From positions 396,503,993-396,567,992 of the forward strand of contig NC_058520.1 of the NCBI RefSeq assembly GCF_904849725.1: a stretch of 64,000 bases of DNA, written 5' to 3'. Numbering within the stretch: the stretch's first letter is position 1; every line of letters starts with the position of its first letter. This DNA is from Hordeum vulgare subsp. vulgare (lineage: Eukaryota > Streptophyta > Magnoliopsida > Poales > Poaceae). Positions 12,501 through 23,944 of the stretch are shown in pieces. The notes beneath the pieces were generated by a model. It saw only the letters and a list, made by a program, of their open reading frames with translations. It made no database searches and was not told the DNA's origin. A program made the position numbers and the translations under genes.

Positions 12501-14455
12501 GCATACTATGATGTCTCTTATCGAATTACCACTATCGTTTATGGGTTATGCATTAGAGACAACCGCACTCACTTTAAATAGGGCACCGCGTATTTCCGTT
12601 GAGATGACACAGTATAGACTGAGGTTTAAAGAAATCTAAACTGTCGTTTCTTGAAAGTTTGGGGCTTCGACACTTATGTGAAAAAGTTTCAGTCTGATAA
12701 GCTCGAACCCAAAGCGGACAAATGCATCTTCATAGGATATCCAAAACAGTTGGGTACATCTCCTATCTCAGATCCTAAAGCAAAGTGTTTGTTTCTAGAA
12801 ACGGATCCTTTCTCGAGGAAAGGTTTCTCTCGAAAGAATTGAGTGGGAGGGTAGTAGAACTTGATGAGGTTATTGAACCATCACTTCAACCAGTGTGTAG
12901 CAGGGCGCAGGAAGTTGTTCATGTGGCGCCTACACCAATTGAAGTGGAAGCTGATGATGATGATCGTTGAGCTTCGAATCAAGTTACTACAAACCTCGTA
13001 GGTCGACAAGGTCGCGTACTGCTGCAGAGTAGTACGGTAACCCTGTCTTGGAGGTCATGTTGTTGAGCAACAGTGAACCTACGAGTTATGGAGAAAGCGA
13101 TGGTGGGCCCAGATTCCGACAAATGGCTGGAAGCCATGAAATCCGAGAGAGGATCCATGTGTGAAAACCAAGTTTAGACTTTGGAAGAACTACTTGATGG
13201 TCATAGGACTATTGAGTAAATATGGGTCTTGAAAGGAAGACAGACGATGATGGTGATAAGTCACTATTAAGAAAAGCTCGACTTGTCGCAAAGATGTTTT
13301 CGACAAGATCAAACAGTTGACTATGATGAGTCTTTCTCACTCGTAGCGATGCTAAAGGTCTGTTAGAATTATGTTAGTTGTTGATGCATTATTTATGAAA
13401 TATTGCATGTAGGATGTCAAAACATTGTTTTCTCAACGGTTTCCTTGAGCAAACATTGTATGTGATACAACCAGAAGGTTTTGTCGATCCTAAAGATACT
13501 AGCAAGTATGCAAGCTCCAGTGATCCTTCAATGGACTGGTGCAAGCATCTCGGAGTTGGAATATACACTTTGATGAGATGATCAAAGATTTTGGGTTTGT
13601 ACAAGGTTTATGAGAAACTTGTATTTCCAAAGAAGTGAGTGGGAGCACTATAGAATTTCTGATAAGTATATGTGGTTGACATATTGTGGATCAGAAGTAA
13701 TGTAGAATTTCTGTAAAGCATACAAGGTTGTTTGAAAGGAGTTTTCAAGGAATACCTGGATTGAGCTACTTGAACGTTGAGCATCAAAGATCTATGGAGA
13801 TAGATCAAAAGCGCTTAATGGAAGTTTCAACAAGATGCATGCCTTGACAAGTTTTTGAAAGAGTTCAAGATAGATCAGCAAAGAAGGAGTTCTTGGTTGC
13901 GTTGTGAGGTGTGAATTTGAGTAAGACTCAAAACCCGACCACGGCAGAATAAAGAGAATAGACGAAGGTCGTCTTCTATGCCTTAGCCGTAGAATCTGAA
14001 GTATGCCATGCTGTGTACCGCACCTGATGTGTGCCTTGACTCAAAGTCTGTTGAGAGGTACAGAGAGTGATCCATGATTGAATCACTAGCAGCGGTCAAA
14101 ATTTATCCTTAGTAACTAATGGACTAAGGAATTTTTCTCGATTATGGAGGTGGTTAAAGAGTTCGTCGTAAAGGGTTACGTCGATGCAAGCTTTGACACT
14201 AATCCGAATAACTATGAGTAGTGAAATGGATTCATATAGTAGAGTAGATATTTGGAGCATTTCCGAATAGCACGTAGTAGCAGCATCTATAAGATGACAT
14301 AAAGATATGTAAAGAACACACGGATCTGAAAGTTTCAGAACCGTTGACTAAAACCTCTCTCACGAGCAAGACGTGATCAGACTTCAGAACTATATGGGTG
14401 TTGGATTCGTTGAAATCACATGGTGATGTGAACTAGATTATTGACTCTAGTGCAA
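9503..14455 (+). pseudogene. Decayed Copia gag-pol of WIS/Angela element
   Basis: No long frame survives, but pieces lie in the expected order. A degenerate zinc knuckle (CF..NEGNSH, near 11480) is followed by a protease motif VLDTGSVA (about 11620-11647). The GAG-pre-integrase region (WHCRLSHV, 11917-12141) and an integrase C-terminal stretch (DKCIFIGYPK, 12651-12842) come next. RT remnants run about 13100-13700, and the active-site tetrad that should be YVDD reads YVVD at 13669-13680. RNase H remnants (GYVDASFD, then EPLTKTSL) lie at 14180-14380. Stops and frameshifts occur throughout. The contrast with the almost identical LTRs implies mobilisation in trans after the coding region had already decayed. 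Confidence 0.85.
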
Positions 14456-14464
14456 GTGGGAGAC

Positions 14465-16253
14465 TGTTGGAAATATGCCCTAGAGGCAATAATAAATTAG
14501 TTATTATTATATTTCTTAGTTCATGATAATCGTTTATTATCCATGCTATAATTGTATTGATTGGAAACACAATACTTGTGTGGATACATAGACAAAACAC
14601 TGTCCCTAGTAAGCCTCTAGTTGACTAGCTCATTGATCAAAGATGGTCAAGGTTTCCTGGCCATAGGCAAGTGTTGTCACTTGATAACGGGATCACATCA
14701 TTAGGAGAATCATGTGATGGACTAGACCCAAACTAATAGACGTAGCATGTTGATCGTGTCATTTTATTGCTACTGTTTTCTGCGTGTCAAGTATTTGTTC
14801 CTATGACCATGAGATCATATAACTCACGGACACCGGAGGAATGCTTTGTGTGTATCAAACGTCGCAACGTAACTGGGTGACTATAAAGATGCTCTACAGG
14901 TATCTCTGAAGGTGTTCGTTGAGTTAGTATGGATCGAGACTGGGATTTGTCACTCCGTGTGACGGAGAGGTATCTTGGGGCCCACTCGGTAATACAACAT
15001 CACACACAAGCCTTGCAAGCAATGTGACTTAGTGTAAGTTGCGGGATGTTGTATTACGGAACGAGTAAAGAGACTTGCCGGTAAACGAGATTGAAATCGG
15101 TATGCGGATACTGACGATCGAATCTCGGGCAAGTAACATACCGAAGGACAAAGGGAATGACATACGGGATTATATGAATCCTTGACACTGAGGTTCAAAC
15201 GATAAGATCTTCGTAGAATATGTGGGATCCAATATGGGCATCCAGGTCCCGCTATTGGATATTGACCGAGGAGTCACTCGGGTCATGTCTACATAATTCT
15301 CGAACCCGCAGGGTCTGCACACTTAAGGTTCGACGTTGTTTTATGCGTATTTGAGTTATATGGTTGGTTACCGAATGTTGTTCGGAGTCCCGGATGAGAT
15401 CCAGGACGTCACGAGGAGCTCCGGAATGGTCCGTAGGTAAAGATTGATATATAGGAAGTCCTGTTTTGGTCACCGGAAAAGTTTCGGGCTCATCGGTAGT
15501 GTACCGGGAGTGCCGGGTGGGGTGCCGGGGACCATCGGGAGGGGTGTCACGCCCCAAGGGGTCTCATGGGCTATGGGAAGAGATAAACCAGCCCCTAGTG
15601 GGCTGGAATAAGTTCCCACTAAGGCCCATAAGGTTTGAGAAGGAAAAAACACAAGGTGGAAAGAGTTTCCAAGTGGGAAGGTGGAATCCTACTCCAAGTA
15701 GGATTGGAGTAGGACTCCTCCACCTCCAATTTCGGCCAAACCTTTAGGTTTTGAGGCTGCCTCCTCCCCTCCCTCCCACCTATATATACGGAGTTTTTAG
15801 GGCTGATTTGAGAAGACTTTTTCACGGCAGCCCGACCACATACCTCCACGGTTTTTCCTCTAGATCGCGTTTCTGCGGAGCTCGGGCGGAGCCCTGCTGA
15901 GACAAGATCATCACCAACCTCCGGAGCGCCGTCACGCTGCCGGAGAACTCTTCTACCTCTCCGTCTCTCTTGCTGGATCAAGAAGGCCGAGATCATCGTC
16001 GAGCTGTACGTGTGCTGAACGCGGAGGTGCCGTCCGTTCGGCACTAGATCGTGGGACTGATCGCGGGATTGTTCGCGGGGCGGATCGAGGGACGTGAGGA
16101 CGTTCCACTACATCAACCGCATTCACTAACGCTTCTGCTGTACGATCTACAAGGGTACGTAGATCACTCATCCCCTCTCGTAGATGGACATCACCATGAT
16201 AGGTCTTCGTGCGCGTAGGAAAATTTTTGTTTCCCATGCGACGTTCCCCAACA
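14465..16253 (+). repeat. 3' LTR of WIS/Angela-type element
   Basis: 1789 bp, near-identical to 7702-9489. Preceded by the purine-rich tract GTGGGAGAC (14455-14463). Confidence 0.95.
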
Positions 16254-16258
16254 AGTCC

Positions 16259-16512
16259 CCGAGTGCGACTTTTAGTGCACACTCGGAGAGAGTTTGTACT
16301 TAGGCGATTCTGGATCGCAGCTAAGTCCCCGAGTGCGACTTGTACTGCACACTCGGAGAGAGTTTTTTACTTAGGCGACTCTAGGTCGCAGCTAAGTCCC
16401 CGAGTGCGGCTGTTAGCGCACACTCGGAGAGAGTTTTTTTTACTTAGGCGACTCTGGGTCCCAGCTAAGTTCCCGAGTGCGGCTGTTAGCGCACACTCGG
16501 AGAGAGTTTTTT
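16259..16512. repeat. Tandem hairpin array of element A, part 2
   Basis: Continuation of the array at 6976-7701 after the WIS/Angela insertion; about three and a half 71-bp units. It ends where the shared AAAAAACTCTC / GACCGGAGTCTGCAAACGCGG leader begins, 100 bases from the pol stop. The equivalent leader in the inverted copy is at 33990-34030. Confidence 0.9.
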
Positions 16513-16615
16513 AGACCGGAGTCTGCAAACGCGGAATAATTTTGGACCTATAAAAAATCAGTCTGCTTTGTATTACTTCAATGATACTTGTTCTTTACAT
16601 TGCCTCCGTCGGCGG

Positions 16616-18439
16616 TCACGTGTAGAAGCGCTTCAGGAGATCTTCGTTCCATGCTCGCGGCTCGTCCGTTTCCCTGTCGAGGTTGTAGAGTCGATATGCT
16701 CCGTTGTTCAGCACCTTAGAGATGATGAAGGGTCCTTCCCAAGCGGGAGCCAACTTGTGAGGCCTCTGCTGGTCCACTCGGAGCACCAGGTCACCTGCTT
16801 GGAATGTGCGACTCCTGACGTGCCGCGCGTGAAAACGCCATAGATCTTGTTGATAAATTGTTGAGCGAGTCAGTGCCATCTCGCGCTCTTCTTCTAGTAG
16901 ATCCACTCCGTCTTGCCTGGCCTGCTCCGCTTCGGCTTCGGAGAAGAGTTCGACTCATGGAGAGTTGTGAAGCAAGTCACTCGGAAGGACTGCCTCTGCT
17001 CCATAAACGAGGAAGAACGGGGATCGCCCTGTAGATCTATTCGGAGTTGTGCGGAGGCCCCACAACACCGAAGGAAGCTCGGTGACCCATGCGCCGGCGG
17101 CATGTCCAACTTCTCGCAGGAGTCGAGGCTTCAACCCTTGAAGAATAAGTCCGTTCGCCCGCTCTGCTTGCCCGTTGGTTTGAGGGTGCGCCACAGATGC
17201 AAAATCCACTCGGATATCTTGGCCTGTGCAAAAACCTTTGAATCTGTCCGAGTCAAAGTTTGTGCCATCGTCAGTGATTATGCTGTGCGGGACTCCGAAT
17301 CTGGAGATGATGTCTCTGACAAATTTGATGGCCGTAAGGGCGTCGAGCTTCTTGATGGGCTTGGCTTCAATCCACTTGCTGAACTTGTCGACTGCCACCA
17401 ACAGATGAGTGAATCCCCCTTGGCCAGTTCTGAATGGACCGACTGTATCTAATCCCCACACTGCGAACGGCCAAACAAGAGGGATTGTCTTCAGCGCAGA
17501 CATTGGCTTGTGGGACTTGTTCAAATAGAACTGACAGCCTTCACATCGGTCGACTATATCCTTTGCCATTTCATTCGCCTGCAACCAGAAGAAGCCAGCT
17601 CTGAATGCTTTGGCAACGATTGCTCTTGAGGAGGCATGATGGCCACAAGGTCCCGAGTGAATTTCTTCCAGGATTAACTCTCCCTCCTCAGGGGAGATGC
17701 ATCGCTGAAGGACTCCCGAAACACTTTCCTTGTACAACTGGCCATCAATGACGGTGATGGACTTCGACCTGCGGACGACCTGCCTCGCTTGGACTTCGTC
17801 CTCTGGTAATTCTTGCCTCAGGATGTATGGAATGAACGGCACAGTCCAATCGGGAATCATAGCAAGAATCTCCATGATCAAATCAACCACAACGGGGACC
17901 TCGACTTCAGTCAGATCTGTTGAACTCTTCGGTTGTACCGGTTCCTTTGTAAAAGGATCTTCTTTCACCGAAGGGAGATGTAGGTGCTCGAGGCAGACAT
18001 CACTCGGGACTGGTCTCCGAGTGGATCCAAGTTTTGCCAACTCATCAGCTGCTTGGTTCTTCAGTCGCGGAACATGGTGAAGTTCCAGACCTTCAAACTT
18101 CTTCTCGAGCTTCCTTACTGCATTGCAGTATGCAGTCATGGTGGGGTTCCTGACATCCCACTCCTTCATCACTTGATTAACCACCAAATCTGAATCGCCA
18201 TAGACCATCAGGCGACGGACGCCAAGTGTGATGGCCATGCGCAATCCGTAAAGGAGGGCTTCATACTCTGCCTCATTGTTGGAAGAATCGAAATGTATCT
18301 GCAACACATACTTAAGCTTATCACCTTTTGGCGGTATGATCACTGGCCAGCGCCGGAGCCATTCAGCATCTTGGACCCATCGAAGAACATATTCCAATGA
18401 GCCGAGTAGATGTGAGTCGGTTGCTGTTGTTCTACCCAT
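16616..18439 (-). pseudogene. RNase H and integrase of element A
   Basis: Reading right to left, an RNase H domain (DSSNNEAEYEALLYGL; catalytic Glu and a downstream YGDSDLVV Asp) comes first. An H2C2 zinc-binding integrase N-terminus (HSGPCGHHASS..CEGC) and the catalytic core follow, with Asp in WGLDTVGPF, Asp in IITDDGTNF and Glu in NGQAERANG. The C-terminal region (LVLRVDQQRPHKLAPAWEGPF) ends in a TGA at 16616. The catalytic residues are present, but a TGA at 16955 splits core from C-terminus and a 1-base loss near 18350 separates this frame from the upstream pol frame. In an intact element this would make integrase for cDNA insertion. Confidence 0.88.
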
Positions 18440-18900
18440 TCTGCTAAGAAGTCAGCCAGAGCTTGAGACTTTATAGCCTTCTTGGCTTCAAACTTGATGT
18501 CGCAGTATAACATCTCCATAGCCCACTTCGCCACTCGGCCTGATGCGTCTCGATTGTGGAGGATTTCCGACAACGGAGCATCAGAAACCACAGACACCGA
18601 GTGGTGTTGGAAATAGTGAGCCACCTTCTTTGCAGTCATGTAGATCCCATAAATAAGCTTTTGATAATGGGGATACCTCTGCTTGGAAGGAGTCAGGACT
18701 TCGGAGACATAATATACTGGCCGCTGAACCTTGTACGCTTTCCCTTCTTCTTCACGTTCGACTGTGAGAACAGTGCTGACGACATGATTTGTAGCCGCGA
18801 TGTACAGAAGAAGGGGTTCTTTATTGAGCGGGGCAGTAAGAACCGGCTGGGTGGAAAGCAGGGCTTTGAGGTCGTCGAATGCAATCTGGGCTTTGTTTGT
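18340..18900 (-). pseudogene. RT connection and RNase H start of element A
   Basis: Encodes the tail of the RT/RNase H connection (motif MTAKKVAHYFQ) and the first RNase H strand (MFFDGSKMLNGSGAG, first catalytic Asp). It is separated from the RT frame by TGA at 18901, where the Gypsy copy near 31637 keeps a Trp codon (DTFEWTDE). It runs out of frame near 18350 because of a single-base loss relative to that copy. Confidence 0.8.
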
Positions 18901-19827
18901 TCACTCGAAAGTATCTGATTTCTTCATGAGTCGGTACAGAGGTAACGCCTTCTCGCCGAGTCGAGCGATAAACCTGCTCAAAGCCGCTAGGAAACCTGTG
19001 AGCCTTTGAACATCATGTATTCTGACCGGCCGCTCCATTCGGACGATGGTCCCGATCTTTTCGGGGTTGACATCGTTTCCTTGTTCGGAAACGAAGAAAC
19101 CGAGTAACTTTCCACCGGGAACACCGAATGAACACTTGGCAGGGTTGAGCTTGATATCGTACCTACGAAGGTTGGCGAATGTTTCTGCCAAGTCAGTCAG
19201 CAGGTCGGAACCTTTGCGTGACTTGACTACGATATCGTCCATATATGCCTCCACATTTTGACTGATCTGGTCAAGGAGGCATTTCTGGATCATGCGCATA
19301 AAAGTTGCTCCTGCATTCTTCAAACCGAATGGCATAGTGATGTAGCAGAAACACCCGAATGGGGTGATGAAGGCGGTTTTTAATTCATCCGGACCATATG
19401 GACGGATCTGATGATAGCCCGAATAGGCATCAAGGAATGATAAACGCTCGCAACCCGCAGTCGAATCGACAATTTGATCAATGCGGGGGAGCGGGAAATG
19501 ACCTTTTGGGCAGACCTTATTGAGATGCTTAAAGTCGATGCACATACGGGGGGACTTGTCCTTCTTGGGCACCATGACAACATTGGCGAGCCACTCGGAG
19601 TGGTGTCCCTCGCGAATGAAGTTGGCTGCCAAAAGTTTAGCCACCTCCTCTCCGATTGCCTTCCTTTTGTGCGTGGCGGACCGACGCAGGCGTTCTCGGA
19701 CGGGCCGAGCGGTAGGATCCACATGCAATCGGTGCTCAGCCAACTCCCTGGGTACACCTGGCATGTCAGCGGGCTTCCATGCGAAAATGTCCCAGTTCTC
19801 ACGGAGGAATTGGATGAGCTCGGCTTC
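18901..19827 (-). pseudogene. Reverse transcriptase domain of element A
   Basis: About 300 codons of Ty3/Gypsy RT, open from directly after the TAG at 19828 to TGA at 18901. Visible motifs: MVPKKDKSPRMCIDFKHLNK, SFLDAYSGYHQI (first catalytic Asp), FCYITMPFGLKNAGATF, and the active site YMDD (around 19235-19250), all intact. It is in the same frame as the gag-protease region upstream, so only the single TAG divides them. RT would copy the element RNA inside the particle; it depends on the primer site at 22522. Confidence 0.9.
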
Positions 19828-21951
19828 CTATATTCGATCAAGGGTGGTGGAGATGTTCGTCGGGGCGGCGGTGTCGTCCGTCGGGTGGATGCTGACTTTC
19901 TTCGTGTCGCCCGCCGACTGGAATGCGGACTCCGAAGCTGGCTTCTTCGAACGCATCAAGTCAGCGTGGTCAGCCGTCTTCTTGTACTCATCCAGCTCGA
20001 GGATAGCAACCTGCTGACACTCTTCGGCCCGCTGCCGATTGCCTGTGATGGTGATCACACCTTTGGGACCCGGCATCTTCAGCTTCAAATACACGTAACA
20101 TGGACGGGCCATGAAACATGCATACGCCGGATGGCCCAGAATTGCATGGTATGCACTCTGGAAGTCCACTACCTCGAATGTCAGCTTTTCCTTGCGGAAG
20201 TTCTTGTCGGAGCCGAAAACGACGTCCAACGCGATCTGGCCGAGTGACTTGACCTTTCGTCCTGGGATGACTCCATGGAACTGCATGCTGCTCTCGCTAA
20301 GTTTGGACATCGGAATGCCCATCCCCTTGAGAGTGTCAGCGTACATGATGTTCAAGCCGCTGCCGCCATCCATGAGGACTTTGCGCAGTCGGACTCCTTC
20401 CACCACTGGGTCGACTACCAGAGCATGCCTCCCCGGGGTGGGCACGTGTGACGGATGATCTGACTGATCAAAGGTGATCGCAGTCTGAGACCATTTGAGG
20501 AACGTGGGATTGGTCGGGGTGGCCATGTTCACCTCCCTGTTCACCAGCTTCAGTCGACTCTTGCTTTCCACGTCAGCAAAAATCATCAATGTTGCATGGA
20601 CTTGGGGGAACGGCTCCTCCTTGTCCTCATCATCCTGCTCATTGTCCTTTTCACTCGGCTGCCCTTCGGCGAACCCTTGGATAAGGAGGCGACATTGTAG
20701 AGTGGTGTGCTTCGGGAATATAGTGTTGCCTTCTTCATCCATCTTCGTGTGGATTGGACATGGCTGATCCAGGATGGAGTTCCCGAACTGCTTCTTCTTG
20801 GGGGTGTACTGAGCTTTCCCCTTGCCCTTGAACTTGGCATTTGTAACGGCAGCTGCCTCTGCCTGCGGAGTGGACGGAGCTTTCTGCTTTTGCTTCCAAT
20901 TGCTGTTCCCATCTCCGTCGGCGACTGCCTTGGGCTTGCCGCTACGTATGCGGTCCTCTTCTTCGCCATTTGCATAGCGTGCGGCTATCTCCATCATCTT
21001 GCTCATGGAGATGTCGCCTGTCTGACCAAACTTCAGGTACAGATCTCTGTACCGCACGCCTGCCTTGAATGCGCAGACTGCTTGATGCTCTGTGACGTTC
21101 TCCACCGTGTGGTAGAGGGTCATCCAGCGCTGGATGAAATCGCGCAGGGGCTCATTCTGCTTCTGGACGCAGTGTTGGAGCTCCACGGGACCAGCAGGGC
21201 GTTTGCACGTGCCCTCGAAGGTCCTGATGAACACTCGGGACAGATCTGCCCAGCTGCAGATGCTTGATGGAGCCAACTGATTGAGCCACGCTCGTGCCGA
21301 GCCGTCGAGCATCACGGGGAGATGTTTCATGGCGACCTGGTCATCTCCGCCACCGATCTGGACCGCCACCCGGTAGTCGTCGAACCACGTTTCTGGCTTG
21401 GATTCTCCTGTGAACTTGCTGATCCCCGTCACCAATCGGAAGTTGGGAGGGATGTCAGCTGAGCGGATGGCCCGACTGAAGCACTCGGGGCCAGAGACGA
21501 TGGTCCTTCTTCCACTCGGACGGTCTATATCGTGACCATCACGGTGGGCTCGACTCCTGTCTACCTTCCTCTGGGCGATGTACCCTCTTGCGTTGGGCCT
21601 TGGATCATACGTGTCACCGACTGAACGCCGATCATCATGATGTCGGGGCCCGTAAGGCCCACCCCGCGGAGGGGTGCGTGAACGGCGACGATCTTCGGGA
21701 TTCGTGGAACGGCTGCCCCCTCTGCGTCGCTGATGAGAGTGGGGGCTGTAAACCGACCGATGCGTGTTCGCGTGAACAAAACTGTTATGGATCCTGTTGT
21801 GCGAGTGGGAGACCGCCGAATTCTGTTGCTGCGCCGTGTGCAACAGGGCACGGATCTGCTCGATCCCTCTACCAGCCTCCGAATCAGTCGGTTGGAGGGA
21901 ATCGACTATCTTGGCAGCGGCAGCCAGGTTGAGGACGGGTGTACGGAACAC
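19828..21951 (-). pseudogene. gag and protease of element A (707-codon frame)
   Basis: Open from ATG at 21951 to TAG at 19828. The N-terminal third is Arg/Ser-rich. The central retrotransposon gag domain shows MKHLPVMLDGSARAWLNQL and LRDFIQRWMTLYHTVENV. A basic linker and a CPIHTKMDEEGNTIFPKHTTLQC stretch follow. The aspartic protease region has DGGSGLNIMYADTL (about 20335-20380) in the form usual for the Tat lineage. A TAG lies exactly between protease and RT, and the inverted copy has a TAG at the same place (30737-30739). ATG choice is uncertain because an overlapping upstream frame (to 22475) may hold the true gag start. Confidence 0.85.
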
Positions 21952-22475
21952 CTCGACATTGCTCTGACGAGTGCGTCGACTGGCAGAACGGTGGTGTTGA
22001 CGGCGAGCGCCGGACGATTCGCCGACCTCGTGCTCGTTCCGGCCAGCCGGTGGGAACTTTCATGGGAATTTGCCATGAGAACTTCGGCTGCAGGCCCGCG
22101 ACCCAAGTACTCGGAAGGTAACTCAGTCGGAACTGAGTCCAAGCACTGGGACGGTGGCGCGACCACAACCGACTCGAGGACCGCCACTTGAGAGGACGCG
22201 TTCTGGCGCGCCTGGGTGTGTCGCACCCAAAGCTGGCACCGCGGACGGTGGGACCGCTTGTTGCGGCGCTTGACGGGGGCGAAGGTCGACACCGGGGCCG
22301 ACTGCTAGAGAAGAAGGACGCCGCGGGCACCGGCACGGAAGTGCGTAGCCCCGTGACTGGGGAGCGCCTCGACGTCGAGAGACACATCCCGAAGCCATGC
22401 CGAATCGTCGACGATGAAGGAGAGTGCGCCGAAGAGGATCTCCCTACCCATGCATAAATCTCCGCCGGACGACAT
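21906..22475 (-). CDS. Upstream gag N-terminal frame of element A
   Basis: Starts at ATG 22475, 47 bases inside the primer site, with MSSGGDLCMGREILFGAL, and overlaps the main gag frame in a different frame. A TAG interrupts it near 22303, where the other copy has CAG. The same frame relation (offset 524 bases) exists in the copy at 28077, so it is a family trait, not a one-off indel. It could be the true gag N-terminus joined by a frameshift, or a leader reading frame. Confidence 0.55.
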
Positions 22476-22521
22476 GATGAAAAGATGAAGGTGCAAACTC
22501 GCGGGAAGTCGCTTAGACGCC

Positions 22522-22542
22522 TGCCCCACGGTGGGCGCCAAC
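22522..22542 (-). other. Primer binding site of element A
   Basis: On the minus strand the sequence directly after the 5' LTR reads GTTGGCGCCCACCGTGGGGC. TGGCGCC starts are the usual Gypsy primer sites; the priming tRNA could be settled by matching against grass tRNA 3' ends. Confidence 0.85.
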
Positions 22543-23074
22543 TGTCATGGGTATAAGTATGACAGTAGATGTGTAGGGTACGAAAGGATGGGCAAAGCCT
22601 TAGCTACGGCGAGGTTGTATGAGTTCAGGCCCCTGTGCGGTGGAGGTAAAAGCCCTACGTCTCAGTGCTCTTGGGAGCTTAGTGTCGAGTGGAATATAGG
22701 ATTACAGTAAATGCCAACCCCTGCACCAGTGGGGAAGGGCGGCTTATATAGAGTGTGCTGCCCTTCACAACGGCCCGGTGGACAGGGGTGGAGTAGTGGC
22801 GAATAAATGCCTACGTTACAGGTAATGTATGCCTTAAATGCTAATAATGGTGTATGAAAACGTATGACCGTTGCCCTCCTGGGAGGTTACGATGTACAGA
22901 GTGGAATTTAGTCGGTACGATAAATATGCTCCGAATCCTCGTCACCGACTGGATGATGGGGGGTCCTTAGTTCAGTCGGAACTGTCTAAGGGCCTTGCCC
23001 TCTATGAAGGGTAGTCCTTGGGTAGGACCTATAGGGAAGGCCTATGACCCTACCCTGGGACTATAACCCCATCA
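22543..23074 (-). repeat. 5' LTR of Gypsy element A
   Basis: 532 bp, TGTCATGGG to CCCCATCA (plus strand), TATA-like box at 22744-22752 on the minus strand, followed by ATGGG target duplication at 23075-23079. Confidence 0.93.
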
Positions 23075-23079
23075 ATGGG

Positions 23080-23939
23080 TCACTGTTCCATGTCACATAC
23101 ACCTTGGAGGTGTGCATGAATGATATGAATGAATAGAAATGCACATTACACCAAACAATGAGTGAATGATCATCATGTAGATAGCTCAAAGGTATAACGT
23201 AGTAGCATCAAGAATCAAAGTATATGATCAAACACGAAAGTTTAAGTCATCTAAAAGACCAAATTTTTGTAAGACGAAAAGAGAGCAATAAAGAGCAACA
23301 CACACTCTCTCTCTAGAAGCCCCAAAAGATCTATACACTTCTCCCCCTTTGGCAAGAAGTTACTAAAAAGTTCAAAGGTCTAGAACTAAGCGTTGCTCTG
23401 GCTCGATCTCCTCCGGTAGCAATTGATGGAGTCAACAGGAGAGCATATGCGAAGGCTTCAACGGATGTTCTCTGAGGTGGAGGTGTTGACGCTGGAGGTG
23501 CAGGAGCTGGTGGAGCTGAAGGAGTTGAAGGGATTGATGCTTGAGCTGATGAAGTTGGTCTTACTTCCGACACTGCCATAGCTGCTGACCTAGTCTAAGT
23601 CCTGAACTGAGTAGTCGTAGGAACAGACGAATCATCATCATCATCATCATTCCTAGAGCGAGGTGTATGCACTACATCAACTTCATGCTTGAGCTGCTCA
23701 ACAGTGGTAGCCAACTCCGTTACTTTGATATCTAGGTCATGGAATTTTGTTTCCACAATCCTCTCAAGGCTCTTCTGGTTCAGCAAAATCTCAGAAATAT
23801 TCTTCTCCATTCGTTGGATGGTGCTTACAAGAAATGACATCTGCTCCTATCTCGATCTCAGCTGTGGTGCTGGAGCTGCTTTGGCTGCCTCTGCCTCTAC
23901 TGCCTCTACCTGCTGACGAGTTGTAGCTGAGCTGGGATG
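23080..23939 (-). pseudogene. Host element extra gene, C-terminal part
   Basis: Minus-strand coding remnant of the 51-kb Copia-like element lying between its two big insertions. It has a coiled-coil stretch (SFLVSTIQRMEKNISEILLN through VTELATTVEQLKHEV, 23700-23830). An Asp run encoded by a CATCAT repeat (23635-23650) follows, then a Pro/Ala/Ser-rich tail (about 23460-23580). It continues the frame broken at 40236 by the composite insertion. Stops near 23595 and a frame change near 23400 show decay. The remaining 23080-23330 is AT-rich 3' non-coding sequence. Confidence 0.6.
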
Positions 23940-23944
23940 GCTGG
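23940..23944. repeat. Target-site duplication GCTGG, left copy
   Basis: GCTGG precedes the left terminal LTR at 23945 and recurs right after the right terminal LTR (40231-40235). This ties two oppositely oriented LTRs to one integration event. Confidence 0.9.

Larger units (their letters stand above)
7702..16253 (+). mobile_element. WIS/Angela/BARE-type Copia retrotransposon, full length, decayed coding region
   Basis: LTRs 7702-9489 and 14465-16253 are near-identical (about 20 differences by eye in 1.79 kb, near 1%). They start TGTTGGAAATATGCCC and end CCCAACA, the hallmark of this Triticeae family, and are flanked by AGTCC (7697-7701 and 16254-16258). A tRNA-Met primer site follows the left LTR and a purine run (GTGGGAGAC) precedes the right. 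Total length 8.55 kb is normal for the family. Collinear remnants of gag, protease, integrase, RT and RNase H remain, but every frame is shot through with stops. It inserted into the hairpin array of element A. Confidence 0.95.
2412..23074 (-). mobile_element. Ty3/Gypsy retrotransposon, Tat/Retand-type (element A), split by a WIS/Angela element
   Basis: Bounded by two 532-bp LTRs (2412-2943, 22543-23074) and by ATGGG on both sides (2407-2411, 23075-23079). The primer site sits left of the right LTR, so the element reads right to left. In element order: 5' LTR, primer site, gag, protease, RT, RNase H, integrase, tandem hairpin array, an antisense intron-bearing gene, 3' LTR. About 12.1 kb after removing the WIS/Angela insertion. 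Roughly 14 differences between LTRs by eye (about 2.6%). gag-pol carries several nonsense and frameshift changes. An extra gene between pol and the 3' LTR is a recurring property of the Tat lineage; lineage assignment is from this layout and the gag/protease motifs. Confidence 0.93.

Noticed and set aside
20707..21267. 186-codon plus-strand frame opposite gag
   Set aside because: Mirror frame of the real gag coding strand; the equivalent frame in the other copy (29284-30276, minus) has the same origin.
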